From: ATM1 sp003577165
GTDB lineage: Bacteria > Armatimonadota > Fimbriimonadia > Fimbriimonadales > ATM1
Direction of reading: 5' to 3'
NCBI GenBank assembly: GCA_030263715.1
Contig: SZPM01000006.1
Span: forward strand, 62,001-126,000
DNA length: 64,000 nucleotides
Of the stretch, positions 24,285-33,438 are shown one piece after another (within the stretch, counting starts at the first letter, position 1; each line of letters starts with the position of its first letter). The translations under genes were made by a program, and so were the position numbers. The notes beneath the pieces were generated by a model, which saw only the letters and a program-made list of their open reading frames with translations, did not search any database and was not told the origin of the DNA.

Positions 24285-25792
24285 GGATCGAGCCCGACCA
24301 TCATGCGGCCGATCGCGTGCCGGTCCTTCGACTTGGATTCAGGAACCTCGAGCAGCCTGCCGGCGAACATCACGAGAACGCGATGACAGCGTTCGAGGAG
24401 TTCGTCGAGTTCGTTGCTGACAAGGATCGCACAAGCCCCCTCCCCGCACAGACTCGCGACCTCTTCATAGAACGTCGCCGCTCCGCTGACGTCGAGTCCG
24501 CGCGTGGGCTGAAGTCCGAGACAGACCCTCGGCTTCATTTCGAGCGCTCGCCCGACTGCGAACCTCTGCTGATTGCCTCCGCTCAGATTCTGCGCGGGCT
24601 CTTCCACCGAACGCACTTTCGCTCGCATGCGCGCAGCCATCCGGCCTGCGTATCCGATCTTGGATCTGCGATCGATCAGACCAGACCTCCGAAACTCCTT
24701 GCGCCACTGGTTTCCGATGAGCGCGTTGTCCAAGAGGGGCCAATCCAGAACCAGACCCTCCGTCTGCACCACTTCGGGAATGAGCGTCACCCCCCCCGCA
24801 ATGCGTTCTCGCACGGACCACCTGCCGATGTCGGTTCCGGCGAGAACGAGGGACCCCTTATGCCTCCGAACGCCGAGAAGCGATTCGAGGAACGGCCGCT
24901 GGCCGTTGCCGTCCACGCCGGCGATGCCGACGATCTCTCCCGATCGGACCGTGAGTTGCTCGACCGTGGCTGCGATTCGGCCGTCCTCCTGGAGAGCGTG
25001 GAAGTCCTTCAACGACAACAGCGCATCTCCCGGCGAACCCACAGTTGCGGAGGCAGGCGCCGCGGTTTCTCCGACGATCAGAGAGGACATCTGATCAAGG
25101 CTCGTCTCCGACACGATGAGGTCGGAGACCTTCTTGCCCCCCCGCAAGACCGTCGCATGCGTGCAGAAGTCCACGACGTCTCGGAGGCGGTGCGTCACGA
25201 GAATGACGGTGTTGCCCTCTTCGACGTACGACTTGAGATTTCGAAAGAGCGCCTCTGTATCGAGCGGGGAAAGCAATACCGTCGGCTCGTCCAGGATAAG
25301 AAGTCTCGCGCCTCGCCAAAGTTGCCGAAGGATCTCGAGCTTCTGCATCCCTGCGGGACCGGATTCGCCCGCAGAGCGCGTCCACTCGAACTCGAATCCA
25401 AGCCTCTTTGCGTCTGCGCTCGCTTTCGCGATCGCGGCATCCCGCTGAAGCAAGAAAGGTCCGCCCGCGCCAAGCAGCAGGTTCTCGATGCAACTCAGCT
25501 CCGGGATGATGGACGGCTGTTGGCTCGCCATCCCAACTCCGAGGCCAATCGCGTCCTTCGGAGAGTGGAAACTGACGCGCTGACCGTCGATTTCGATGCG
25601 TCCACGATCAGGTCTTAGACTCCCATAGAGAATCCGCATTAGAGTCGACTTGCCGGAGCCGTTCTCGCCGATGATCGCGTGGAGCGTGCCCCGGGAAACG
25701 GTGAAGTCGATCGAATCGTTCGCGCGCACGCGGCCGAATCGCTTGGAGATCCCCAGCATCTTTACGGCGGGCGCGGGGTTAGTCGCGTCCAC
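24281..25792 (-). CDS. ABC transporter ATP-binding protein, two-domain nucleoside type
   Basis: A 503-residue duplicated ATPase. The first domain has a complete Walker A (GENGSGKST, residues 42-50), a signature replaced by SGPAGMQKLEIL and Walker B LLILDEPT. The second domain has the degenerate Walker A GVDGNGQRPF, the signature LSGGNQQR and a late Walker B (VCLGLQPTRGLD) in which the catalytic Glu is Gln-Pro-Thr. This asymmetry is normal for nucleoside and sugar importers (NupO, RbsA). The start is GTG 25792; it overlaps the HIBADH gene by 14 nt, and the longer frame is a shadow. The substrate-binding BMP lipoprotein is not encoded nearby. Confidence 0.92.
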   Translation of the reverse strand: MDATNPAPAVKMLGISKRFGRVRANDSIDFTVSRGTLHAIIGENGSGKSTLMRILYGSLRPDRGRIEIDGQRVSFHSPKDAIGLGVGMASQQPSIIPELSCIENLLLGAGGPFLLQRDAAIAKASADAKRLGFEFEWTRSAGESGPAGMQKLEILRQLWRGARLLILDEPTVLLSPLDTEALFRNLKSYVEEGNTVILVTHRLRDVVDFCTHATVLRGGKKVSDLIVSETSLDQMSSLIVGETAAPASATVGSPGDALLSLKDFHALQEDGRIAATVEQLTVRSGEIVGIAGVDGNGQRPFLESLLGVRRHKGSLVLAGTDIGRWSVRERIAGGVTLIPEVVQTEGLVLDWPLLDNALIGNQWRKEFRRSGLIDRRSKIGYAGRMAARMRAKVRSVEEPAQNLSGGNQQRFAVGRALEMKPRVCLGLQPTRGLDVSGAATFYEEVASLCGEGACAILVSNELDELLERCHRVLVMFAGRLLEVPESKSKDRHAIGRMMVGLDP

Positions 25793-26651
25793 CGCTGAGT
25801 TGTTCCAGAATCTCGAAGAGGGCCGGAGTTGCGTCCCCCCCCCTTCCGCTCGCCTCCAAGGCCGCAAACAGCTGGTGAGTCAGGGCAGCACCCGGCAGGC
25901 ACGCTCCAGAGTCTCTCGCGCTCGCAAGAGCATAAGAGAGGTCCTTCTGTTGAAGCGACACTGCAAATCCCGGCGTCCAATCCCGGCTCAAGACCTTCGG
26001 TCCGTAATTTGCGAACGACCAACTCCCCCCCGCACCAGAACCGACGAGATCCACCGTGTCGGCGACGCTGAGTCCTGCCTTTTGCGCATAGACGAGCGCC
26101 TCCGACATGGCCAAGACGCTGATCGCCACGGCAATCTGGTTGGCCATCTTCATCTTCTGACCGCTGCCCGGCGGGCCGACGTGTCGGACCTTCTTCCCGT
26201 AGCACTCGAGGAAGGGCAGGGCGGTGTCGAAGTGCTCCTTCTCGCCACCGCAGAAGATGGTCAACGTCCCATCGATTGCTCCCTTCTCTCCGCCCGTGAC
26301 CGGGCAATCGAGGAACGCCAGCTGCCTCGCTCTGATGTCTCCGTGGAGGGACTCGGCCACATGGGGTTCGATCGTCGAGTGGTCGATGAACATTGTCCCC
26401 CCCCGGCTCGCCTGTGCCATGCGACCCACGAGTTCGGATACGTCTTCCGATCGAGAAACGCACAGGAAGACGATGTCACTCGACTCCGCGAGAGATTCTG
26501 GGGAGTCGCACCAGAGGGCGCCGCTCTCGATAAGGCCGTCCGCCTTCGCCGGCGTGCGATTCCAAACACGGAGGCGGTGGCCGGCGCGCAGCAAGTGGCC
26601 GGCCATCCGCGCGCCCATCACGCCGAGGCCGGCGAACCCAAGTTGAACCAT
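25779..26651 (-). CDS. NAD(P)-dependent beta-hydroxyacid dehydrogenase (3-hydroxyisobutyrate dehydrogenase family)
   Basis: A 290-residue Rossmann enzyme. It has the cofactor loop GLGVMGARMAGHLL (residues 8-21), the substrate-binding DCPVTGGEKGA (about 115-125) and the catalytic Lys in GQKMKMANQ (about 168). The family includes 3-hydroxyisobutyrate, tartronate semialdehyde and GHB reductases; Arg in WNRTPAK suggests NADP preference, but the substrate is not clear. It heads the ABC transporter operon, so it may act on the imported compound. It contains three G tracts: G9 at 25835-25843, G7 at 26025-26031 and G8 at 26397-26404, all Gly-Gly. Confidence 0.9.
   Translation of the reverse strand: MVQLGFAGLGVMGARMAGHLLRAGHRLRVWNRTPAKADGLIESGALWCDSPESLAESSDIVFLCVSRSEDVSELVGRMAQASRGGTMFIDHSTIEPHVAESLHGDIRARQLAFLDCPVTGGEKGAIDGTLTIFCGGEKEHFDTALPFLECYGKKVRHVGPPGSGQKMKMANQIAVAISVLAMSEALVYAQKAGLSVADTVDLVGSGAGGSWSFANYGPKVLSRDWTPGFAVSLQQKDLSYALASARDSGACLPGAALTHQLFAALEASGRGGDATPALFEILEQLSGGRD
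25835..25843 (-). repeat. G9 tract, the longest homopolymer in the window
   Basis: Nine consecutive G in the coding strand near the 3' end of the dehydrogenase gene encode Arg-Gly-Gly-Asp. Slippage would change only the last 20 or so residues and the coupling to the ABC ATPase start at 25792. Confidence 0.9.
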
Positions 26652-26740
26652 CGACCTGGGATATTTCGCCGCCGCGAGAAAGTGCCCTTTCGCCCGTTTT
26701 TCTTGGGCCGCGGGCCGGGGCTGCCGTACAATAGAGAGAT

Positions 26741-29104
26741 ATGGGGATCGGCGGCAGGCGCCGAAGACGAGGATTTATGAGGAGAGGACCGGGGCGAAGC
26801 GGTTGGACTGCGCTGCTCGGCGGGACGCTTGGCCTGCTGGCGGCTCTGCCCGCGCTCGTCGGCGGGCAGGCGGCGGCCAAGCCCGGCGAGTTCGCTCAAG
26901 TCGTCCTTCCCGTGGTCAAGAAGTACTGCTGGGGATGCCACAACTCCCAGGCGAAGACCGCAGGACTCGCCCTGGACAAGTACCTCTCCCTCGCCTCCAT
27001 GATCGCCGACCGGGACGTGTGGGACCGCGTCTCCCTTCGCCTCCGGAGCGGGACGATGCCTCCGCCCGGCGCTCCGAGCCCAGGCGATGCCCAGCGGCAG
27101 GCCGTGGCGAAGTGGATCGACACGCAACTGAGCGCGAGTTGCGAGGTCCAAGACCCGGGTCGAGTCACATTGCGCCGACTGAACCGCGCCGAATACCAGA
27201 ATACGATCCGCGACCTGGTGGGAATCGACTTCGATCCCACGGCGGACTTTCCGAGCGACGACGTCGGGAACGGTTTCGACAACCAGGGGGATGTGCTTTC
27301 GATGTCCACCCTGCTGTTTGAGAAATATCTGCAGGCGGCGGAGAAGATCGCGCAGGCCGCCATCAGGGTTCCGTCACTCGCCACTCGACGATTCGAAGTT
27401 GAGGATCTGCCAGAAGAAGAGGGTTCACGCAACCGCGACGACGGACTTCGGGTGATGTTCACTCGGAGCGTGGCGACTGCGTCTTACCACGCGACCGAGG
27501 GGGGGGCCTATCGGTTGTCCATTCGCGCGTGCGCACAGCAGGCGGGGCCCGAGTTGGCGAGAATGGCAATTCTCGTGGATGGAGTTCACGCCCAAACGAT
27601 GGATGTTGCCGCCACTCCCGAGAAGCCGGCGTTGTACGAACTGCCACTGACACTTCGCGCGGGCGCACACCAGATTTCTGTGACGTTTATCAACGACTAT
27701 TACGCCCCGAACCACCCAGACCCGAAGCAGCGTGACCGCAACCTGTTGCTGGATTACATCGAAATCGCTGGTCCGTTCAATGCAGTAGGCGCACTGCCGG
27801 CTTCGCACACGCGCATTATCTTTACGACTCCCGCGCCGGGAAACGAAGAAACAGCGGCACGTCAGATCATTTCGAAATTCGCATCCCGCGCATACAGAAG
27901 GCCCGCAACGTCTGACGAGGTAGATCGCCTCTTGGCCATCTACAGACTCCGACACAAAGAGAAGGAGTCGTTCGAGAAGGGGATTCAACTTGCGGTTCAG
28001 GCCGTGCTGGTTTCTCCGCACTTTCTCTTTCGAGTCGAGTCCGACGGCAAACCTATGGCCGGTCAGAAGGCGCGCAACTTGAACGACTGGGAAATCGCCT
28101 CGCGGTTGAGTTACTTCCTCTGGAGTTCGATGCCCGACGACGAACTGTTCGCGCTCGCCGCACAAGGCAAACTGCAGTCGCCAACCGTCCTGAAGGTGCA
28201 GGCCGCCCGAATGTTGAAGGACCCGAAGGCGAGAGGCTTGGGGGAGAACTTCGCAGGCCAATGGCTACAACTCCGGCGACTTCAGGACGTCAACCCCGAT
28301 CGGTCGCTGTTCCCGCGATTCTCGCCGCAGCTGCTTGCCGACATGGAAGCGGAGACGCGCAAGTTCTTCGATGGCATCGTGGCGGCCGATCGCAGTGTCC
28401 TTGAGTTCATCGACGCAGATTACACGTACGTGAACCGTCGGCTCGCCGATCTCTACGGCATCGGTGGCGTCACCTCTGACGAATTCCAGCGAGTCCCCGT
28501 CAAGGGGACTCAGCGAGGCGGAGTCATCACCCAAGCGAGCATCCTTGCGCTCACGTCAAACCCAACCCGCACGTCACCGGTCAAACGGGGCAAGTTCATT
28601 CTGGAAGAGATTTTGGGCGACCCAGTCCCTCCTCCCCCACCCGGCACGCCCGACTTGAAGGCCGACGGTCAGCCGCTGACAGGACGCACTCTTCGCGAAA
28701 GGCTCGAGCAGCACCGAAAGGATCCGACCTGCTATTCGTGTCACGCAAAGATGGATCCGCTAGGATTCGGACTTGAGAACTTCGACGCCATCGGCGCGTA
28801 TCGAGCCGTCGACGGTGGCGCGCCCGTCGATGCGAGCGGCACGCTTCCGAACGGAAAGAAGTTTTCGGGAGTAACAGAACTCAAGTCGCTCCTCAAGTCG
28901 AGGTCGGACGACTTCGTCCGAAACCTAACGGCCAAACTGATGACCTTCGCGCTCGGCCGAGGCCTGACTTCCGCGGACGCGTGCGTGCTCGATGACGCGG
29001 TGAAGGCGGCGAAGTCAAACCAGTATCGTTTTTCCTCCATCGTCAATTCCATCATCACAAGCGACGCATTCCGCAAGCGCCGCACTGGAGAAGCCACTCG
29101 ATGA
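26741..29104 (+). CDS. DUF1592/DUF1588/DUF1585-type secreted cytochrome-like protein
   Basis: A 787-residue (or 775, if ATG 26777 with GAGG before it is used) exported protein. After the signal peptide is a CWGCH heme-type motif (about residue 64) in a Planctomycete cytochrome C-like segment. Then follow DUF1587 (LRRLNRAEYQNTIRDLVG near 143), a DUF1595-like carbohydrate-binding beta domain, and DUF1592, DUF1588 and DUF1585 blocks, with a second heme motif CYSCHAKMDPLGFGLENFD near 665. These multidomain proteins are abundant in Planctomycetota and Armatimonadota and are suspected to oxidise polysaccharides. It is coupled to the DUF1552 gene by a 4-nt overlap. A G8 tract lies at 27499-27506. 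Confidence 0.93.
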   Translation: MGIGGRRRRRGFMRRGPGRSGWTALLGGTLGLLAALPALVGGQAAAKPGEFAQVVLPVVKKYCWGCHNSQAKTAGLALDKYLSLASMIADRDVWDRVSLRLRSGTMPPPGAPSPGDAQRQAVAKWIDTQLSASCEVQDPGRVTLRRLNRAEYQNTIRDLVGIDFDPTADFPSDDVGNGFDNQGDVLSMSTLLFEKYLQAAEKIAQAAIRVPSLATRRFEVEDLPEEEGSRNRDDGLRVMFTRSVATASYHATEGGAYRLSIRACAQQAGPELARMAILVDGVHAQTMDVAATPEKPALYELPLTLRAGAHQISVTFINDYYAPNHPDPKQRDRNLLLDYIEIAGPFNAVGALPASHTRIIFTTPAPGNEETAARQIISKFASRAYRRPATSDEVDRLLAIYRLRHKEKESFEKGIQLAVQAVLVSPHFLFRVESDGKPMAGQKARNLNDWEIASRLSYFLWSSMPDDELFALAAQGKLQSPTVLKVQAARMLKDPKARGLGENFAGQWLQLRRLQDVNPDRSLFPRFSPQLLADMEAETRKFFDGIVAADRSVLEFIDADYTYVNRRLADLYGIGGVTSDEFQRVPVKGTQRGGVITQASILALTSNPTRTSPVKRGKFILEEILGDPVPPPPPGTPDLKADGQPLTGRTLRERLEQHRKDPTCYSCHAKMDPLGFGLENFDAIGAYRAVDGGAPVDASGTLPNGKKFSGVTELKSLLKSRSDDFVRNLTAKLMTFALGRGLTSADACVLDDAVKAAKSNQYRFSSIVNSIITSDAFRKRRTGEATR

Positions 29105-30438
29105 AAAACAAACTCGATCGCCGAACGGTCTTGAAGGGCCTCGGCACTGTGGTCGCACTTCCGTTCCTTGAAAAGATGGCGCCTTTGTCCGCGCTCGCTC
29201 AATCCGCAGTTCGACCGCCGACGCGCATGGCGTTCCTGTTCATCCCGAACGGCGTGAACATGGAGCACTGGCGACCCACGGGTCCAGGCGCATTGCAGGC
29301 CCTACCAACCACGCTCGCGCCGCTCGAACCCGTCAAGGGGTCAGTCAGCGTTCTGACCGGCCTTACGCAGAGAAACGCATTCGCTCTCGGCGATGGTCCG
29401 GGCGACCATGCGCGCTCGACCGCCACCTGGCTCACTGGCGTGCACCCCAAAAAGACCGCAGGGACGGACATCTCGGTCGGGATTTCCGCGGATCAAGTGG
29501 CGGCCCAGAAGATCGGACATCTCACCAAGTTCGCTTCGCTCGAAATTGGATGTGAGCGCGGCGCGCAGGCGGGCAACTGCGACTCGGGATACAGTTGCGC
29601 TTACTCGTCGAACATCTCGTGGCGATCTCCGACGACGCCGGTTGCCAAAGAGGTCAACCCCCGTGCCGTGTTCGAAAGGCTTTTCGGATCAGCCGACTCC
29701 GCCGAAAACAGCGCCTCTCTCGCGAAGCGCAATCGAGAGCGCCTCAGCATTCTGGACTTCGTGCTCGAAGACGCTTCCCGGCTCTCATCGCAGCTCGGGT
29801 TGCAGGACAAGCGAAAACTCGATGAGTACCTAACTTCGGTGCGCGAAGTGGAGTTGCGCTTGGAGAAGTATGAGCAGGAAGCGATTGCGATCGGGGGTGG
29901 CATGCAGAAGCCATCCGGAACTCCGAGCGACTACGGCGAACACATCCGCCTACTCGGAGACATGATGGTGCTTGCCTTCCAGGCGGACTTGACGCGAATT
30001 TGCACGTTCATGTTTGCAAACGACGGAAGCAATCGGCCGTTCCGGGACGTCGGCGTCTCGGAAGGCCACCACGACATATCGCACCACGGGAAAGATCCGG
30101 ACAAACTCGAAAAGAAACGGAAGATTGATCGGTTCTACGTGGATCAACTGTCCTACGTCTTGCAGCGACTCAATTCGATCCGCGAGGGCTCCGGCACGCT
30201 CCTCGATCAATGCATGGTCGTTTTCGGAGGGGGAATCAGCGATGGCGACCGGCACAATCACGACGATCTGCCCATCCTCCTATGCGGAAAGGGCGGCGGA
30301 ACGATCCAAGCCGGCAGACATTACGTTTTCGCAAACGGCACGCCGATGAACAACTTGTTCCTCTCCATGCTGGACCGCATGAAGGTGCCGATCGAGTCGC
30401 TGGGGGACAGCACGGGCAAACTGACCGAGTTGCTTTAG
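29101..30438 (+). CDS. DUF1552 secreted protein
   Basis: A 445-residue protein with a twin-arginine-like N-terminus (DRRTVLKGLG, then a hydrophobic stretch), so it is probably exported folded. The rest matches DUF1552: FLFIPNGVNMEHW, VLTGLTQRNAFALGDGPGDHARSTATWLTG (given as positions 85-113), LEIGCERG and the C-terminal HNHDDLPILLCGKGGG. The family resembles the alkaline phosphatase-like DUF1501 group but its activity is unknown. It nearly always follows a DUF1592 protein, as here (ATGA). Its stop overlaps the convergent copA stop by 4 nt. Confidence 0.93.
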   Translation: MKNKLDRRTVLKGLGTVVALPFLEKMAPLSALAQSAVRPPTRMAFLFIPNGVNMEHWRPTGPGALQALPTTLAPLEPVKGSVSVLTGLTQRNAFALGDGPGDHARSTATWLTGVHPKKTAGTDISVGISADQVAAQKIGHLTKFASLEIGCERGAQAGNCDSGYSCAYSSNISWRSPTTPVAKEVNPRAVFERLFGSADSAENSASLAKRNRERLSILDFVLEDASRLSSQLGLQDKRKLDEYLTSVREVELRLEKYEQEAIAIGGGMQKPSGTPSDYGEHIRLLGDMMVLAFQADLTRICTFMFANDGSNRPFRDVGVSEGHHDISHHGKDPDKLEKKRKIDRFYVDQLSYVLQRLNSIREGSGTLLDQCMVVFGGGISDGDRHNHDDLPILLCGKGGGTIQAGRHYVFANGTPMNNLFLSMLDRMKVPIESLGDSTGKLTELL

Positions 30439-32717
30439 TCCCTTGTCGGCTTGAACGAACGAAGCGTGAGCGCGTTCGTCACGACCGACACGCTCGACAG
30501 CGCCATCGCCGCCGAAGCCACGATCGGGCTCAGTACGCCTGCCGCAGCGAGAGGAATGCCGAGGGTGTTGTAGACGAAGGCGAAGAAGAGGTTCTGGCGA
30601 ATCTTTCTCATCGCCGCTCTGCTCAGCGCGATCGCATCGGGAACTCCGTGAAGGTCGCCTCGCATGAGAGTGATGTCTGCGGTCTCCATCGCGACATCGG
30701 CGCCGCCTCCCATCGCGATTCCAACATCGGCGCGCGCAAGCGCGGGAGCATCGTTGATTCCGTCTCCGACCATCGCAACGCCGCCCTGGGCGGAGAGTTG
30801 CGCGACGATTCGTTCCTTGTCTTCGGGGAGGGCCTCCGCAACGACGTTCCGAATTCCCACTTCTTTCGCAATCGACTCGGCGGTCGCCTTGTTGTCCCCC
30901 GTGATCATCCAGACTTCGATTCCGGCTTGAGTGAGTCGTTCCACCGCCGATTTGGATTCCGGCCTCGTCGTGTCTGCGATCGCGAAAACGGCTCGCACTG
31001 AGCCGTCGATCGCGACCCCGATCGAGGTCTTTCCCTCGTTCGCGAAGGCCACTGCCCGCTCCGCGAGGCCGTTCGAGGACGCGCCCAGGGACTCGAGAAA
31101 CGCCGTTGTGCCGATCGCGACATCCTTGTCTTTCACTCTTCCAGATACACCCCGTCCGGACGTCGCCGCAAATGCTTCGACTTCGTGAGTGCGCGAAGCG
31201 CGCTCTTCCGCGTATCGGACAATCGCCTTGGCGAGCGGATGTTCGCTTCGGCTCTCGACCGACGCAGCGTAACTGAGCACCTCGTCGACGGCGCCATCTT
31301 CGAATGCCGCGTCCACGACTTCCGGGCGTCCGGCCGTCACCGTGCCCGTTTTGTCGAGAACGACCGCCCGAACAGAGGCGAGCTTTTGCATCGCTTCTGC
31401 GTCTCGAACGAGAATTCCCAACTGCGCCGCGCGCCCGATCCCCACCATCACAGCGGTCGGCGTGGCAAGCCCGAGGGCACATGGACAGGCAATGATGAGT
31501 ACTGCGACCGCGTGCATCATCGCCATGACCCCGTCGCCGGGGGCGACGAAAGCAAGCCAAACGGCGAACGTCGCCACAGCGACCATGAGAACCGAAGGCA
31601 CAAAGATGGAAGTGATCTTGTCTGCGAGGGTTTGAATCGGTGCGCGCGATCCTTGCGCCCGCCGCACTAAGTCGACGATTCGCGAAAGAGTCGTCTGCTC
31701 GCCGACACCGGTGGCCGCAAACTGGATGGAGCCGAACTGATTGAGAGTGCCCGCGTACACCTTATCTCCCACGCCCTTGTCGACCGGGATGCTCTCGCCC
31801 GTCAACATCGCTTCGTCGATGGAACTCTCACCGGACACAATCGTCCCATCCACCGGGATCCTCTCGCCGGGGCGCACGAGCAAAACGTCACCAACGCGAA
31901 CTGACTCGATGTCCACATCCTGTTCCTGCCCGTCGCGAATGACGGTCGCGGTTTTCGCCTGATAGGACAGGAGCCTCCGAATCGCGTCGCCCGTTCGCCC
32001 TCTTGCGCGAGCCTCGAGCCACCGTCCCATGAGGATCAAAGTGATGATCGCGGCAGCGACTTCGAAATAGACTCCGGAGTGGCCGAACGTGTGAGGCAAG
32101 AACGTGATGGCTGTGCTGTAGCCGTAGGCCGCTCCCGTTCCCAAGGCGATAAGCACGTTCATGTCGGCGCTTCGATAGCGAAGCGCGCGAGCCGTGTGGA
32201 CGAAGAAGTGCGCTCCAAAGACGATTACGACGGGAGTCGCAAGCGCGAACTGAATCGCGTGTCCGAGCATCGGAACGCCCGGGATGTGCATCGCGAATAT
32301 CAGGAGTGGAACGGTGAAGATCGCGGAGCCCCAGAATTTCCAACCGAGGGTTCGAATCTCTCGGGCCCGCTCTTCACTCTTATCCTCGACTCGCCGACGG
32401 TCTTGAAGCGAGGCCTCGTAACCGACCTTCTCTACCGCTCGCGTCAACTGACCCGAGGAGACGCTCGGATCAACTTGTACCGACGCGGTTTCCGTCGCGA
32501 GATTGACGTTCGCTGCTACGACGCCGGGCACGCGGCTGAGTCCCTTTTCGACGCGCGCGACGCACGCGGCACAGGTCATTCCTCGGATGTCGAGAGCGAT
32601 CTCTCGCGCGACCTCCGAGGATGCGCGCGGCCGCTCGCTCCGCGCTTTGCCCCCGAAGAAGAACCAATAGATGAGAGCGATAAGCGAGGCGCCGGCGGCT
32701 ACTACTATTGACTGCAA
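30435..32717 (-). CDS. copA: Copper-translocating P1B-type ATPase
   Basis: Exports Cu(I) from the cytoplasm. The order is one hydrophobic N-terminal segment, one heavy-metal-associated domain (GMTCAACV near residue 45), six or more membrane segments with the metal-site CPC (near 409), DKTGT phosphorylation loop (near 452), and GDGINDAPALARADVGIAMG hinge (near 648). The last helices carry the NNxxGIP-like YNTLGIPLAA and SVVTNALTLRS (N...M/S) pattern of CopA. The TTG start at 32717 is 21 nt after copZ, with GGAAGG some 13 nt upstream. An extra N-terminal hydrophobic segment before the HMA domain is unusual. Confidence 0.95.
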   Translation of the reverse strand: MQSIVVAAGASLIALIYWFFFGGKARSERPRASSEVAREIALDIRGMTCAACVARVEKGLSRVPGVVAANVNLATETASVQVDPSVSSGQLTRAVEKVGYEASLQDRRRVEDKSEERAREIRTLGWKFWGSAIFTVPLLIFAMHIPGVPMLGHAIQFALATPVVIVFGAHFFVHTARALRYRSADMNVLIALGTGAAYGYSTAITFLPHTFGHSGVYFEVAAAIITLILMGRWLEARARGRTGDAIRRLLSYQAKTATVIRDGQEQDVDIESVRVGDVLLVRPGERIPVDGTIVSGESSIDEAMLTGESIPVDKGVGDKVYAGTLNQFGSIQFAATGVGEQTTLSRIVDLVRRAQGSRAPIQTLADKITSIFVPSVLMVAVATFAVWLAFVAPGDGVMAMMHAVAVLIIACPCALGLATPTAVMVGIGRAAQLGILVRDAEAMQKLASVRAVVLDKTGTVTAGRPEVVDAAFEDGAVDEVLSYAASVESRSEHPLAKAIVRYAEERASRTHEVEAFAATSGRGVSGRVKDKDVAIGTTAFLESLGASSNGLAERAVAFANEGKTSIGVAIDGSVRAVFAIADTTRPESKSAVERLTQAGIEVWMITGDNKATAESIAKEVGIRNVVAEALPEDKERIVAQLSAQGGVAMVGDGINDAPALARADVGIAMGGGADVAMETADITLMRGDLHGVPDAIALSRAAMRKIRQNLFFAFVYNTLGIPLAAAGVLSPIVASAAMALSSVSVVTNALTLRSFKPTRD

Positions 32718-32738
32718 ACCGATCGTCGTTTCCTTCCG

Positions 32739-32951
32739 CTAATTGCTGCTCGCTACAGCGAAACCAGCGTCATCCATCGCCGTCTTGATGGACTCCTCCG
32801 TCGCAGGCTCGTCGAAGTGCACGACGACGGTTTGATTGTCCACGTCGACGGACACGTTGGCCACTCCTGCGACCGCGGTGAGGGCGCGCGTAACGCTCGC
32901 CGCGCACGCTTGGCAGTGGATGTCTTCGCTTTTGAGTTTGATTGCGTTCAT
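32739..32951 (-). CDS. copZ: Copper chaperone CopZ-like HMA protein
   Basis: A 70-residue heavy-metal-associated domain with the metal-binding pair Cys13-x-x-Cys16 in IHCQACAAS, and the ferredoxin-like pattern VSVDVDNQTVVVHF ... IKTAMDDAGF. It should carry Cu(I) to CopA. The start is ATG 32951, with AGGGAG upstream; it overlaps the repressor stop as ATGA. A longer frame exists but is not needed. The CxxC spacer is QA rather than the usual GG or MH. Confidence 0.93.
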   Translation of the reverse strand: MNAIKLKSEDIHCQACAASVTRALTAVAGVANVSVDVDNQTVVVHFDEPATEESIKTAMDDAGFAVASSN

Positions 32952-33319
32952 GTTGTTCTCCCTGAAATCGCGCCGTAACTGCGGAGGCACTTTCCTCCGA
33001 CCCGCATGGCGAGCCGCCTTTCGAGCCTCTTCGCCTCGGGCCCGTCTAACGAGAGCCCTCGTTCAGAAACCGCCTCGAGAGTGGGCCGGACTTCCGGCGA
33101 GATGCCGTAGTAAATCCAGGTCCCGTCTCGACGAGTCTTCACGAAGCCTTCCCGCCTGAGCCAACCCAGGTGATTCGAGATTCTGGGCTGAGGCAGGGCG
33201 AGAGCGTCCGAAAGTTCGCACACGCATAGGTCCGACCGACACAGGGCGGCCAGGATCTTCAGCCTGGTCTCGTCCGCGAGGGCCTTTCCAAGGGCCTGCA
33301 CACGCCGGAGCGATCGCAT
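32948..33319 (-). CDS. ArsR/SmtB-family metal-responsive repressor of the copper operon
   Basis: A 123-residue winged helix-turn-helix protein. The CxC metal site on the recognition-helix side is intact (DLCVCEL, Cys32-x-Cys34), followed by LPQPRISNHLGWLRREGFV, the DNA-recognition helix. Extra Cys27 and a C-terminal Cys near residue 111 could also bind metal. ATG 33319 is preferred over ATG 33328, because the latter overlaps a TATAAT box; transcription starting near 33319 would give a leaderless mRNA. It heads arsR-copZ-copA, so it probably represses copper export, a job usually done by CsoR, CueR or CopY. Confidence 0.88.
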   Translation of the reverse strand: MRSLRRVQALGKALADETRLKILAALCRSDLCVCELSDALALPQPRISNHLGWLRREGFVKTRRDGTWIYYGISPEVRPTLEAVSERGLSLDGPEAKRLERRLAMRVGGKCLRSYGAISGRTT

Positions 33320-33322
33320 GAC

Positions 33323-33355
33323 GTTCATTATATCACAGAATCGTGATATATGAAC
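33323..33355. promoter_or_regulatory. Operator of the arsR-copZ-copA operon
   Basis: GTTCATTATATCAC-AGAATC-GTGATATATGAAC is an almost perfect inverted repeat (13 bp arms with one extra T), with a perfect 8-bp core TATATCAC/GTGATATA and a 6-nt spacer. The outer ATGAAC half-sites resemble those of known ArsR/SmtB operators. On the minus strand a TATAAT box (33332-33327) lies inside it, so bound repressor would block RNA polymerase. Confidence 0.75.
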
Positions 33356-33366
33356 TAACCAAAATC

Positions 33367-33396
33367 GTGACGCAAGGGTTCCCTGGAGCGTAAAAT
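33367..33396 (+). promoter_or_regulatory. Possible sigma-70 promoter of the YHS-like gene
   Basis: GTGACG (33367-33372) and TAAAAT (33391-33396) are spaced by 18 bp and lie 43 nt before the ATG at 33439. The operator of the divergent copper operon ends only 11 nt upstream, so the repressor might control both directions. Confidence 0.4.
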
Positions 33397-33438
33397 GGGT
33401 GGAGCGACCTTTCGCTACGTTTTAGGAGGAAACTACAG

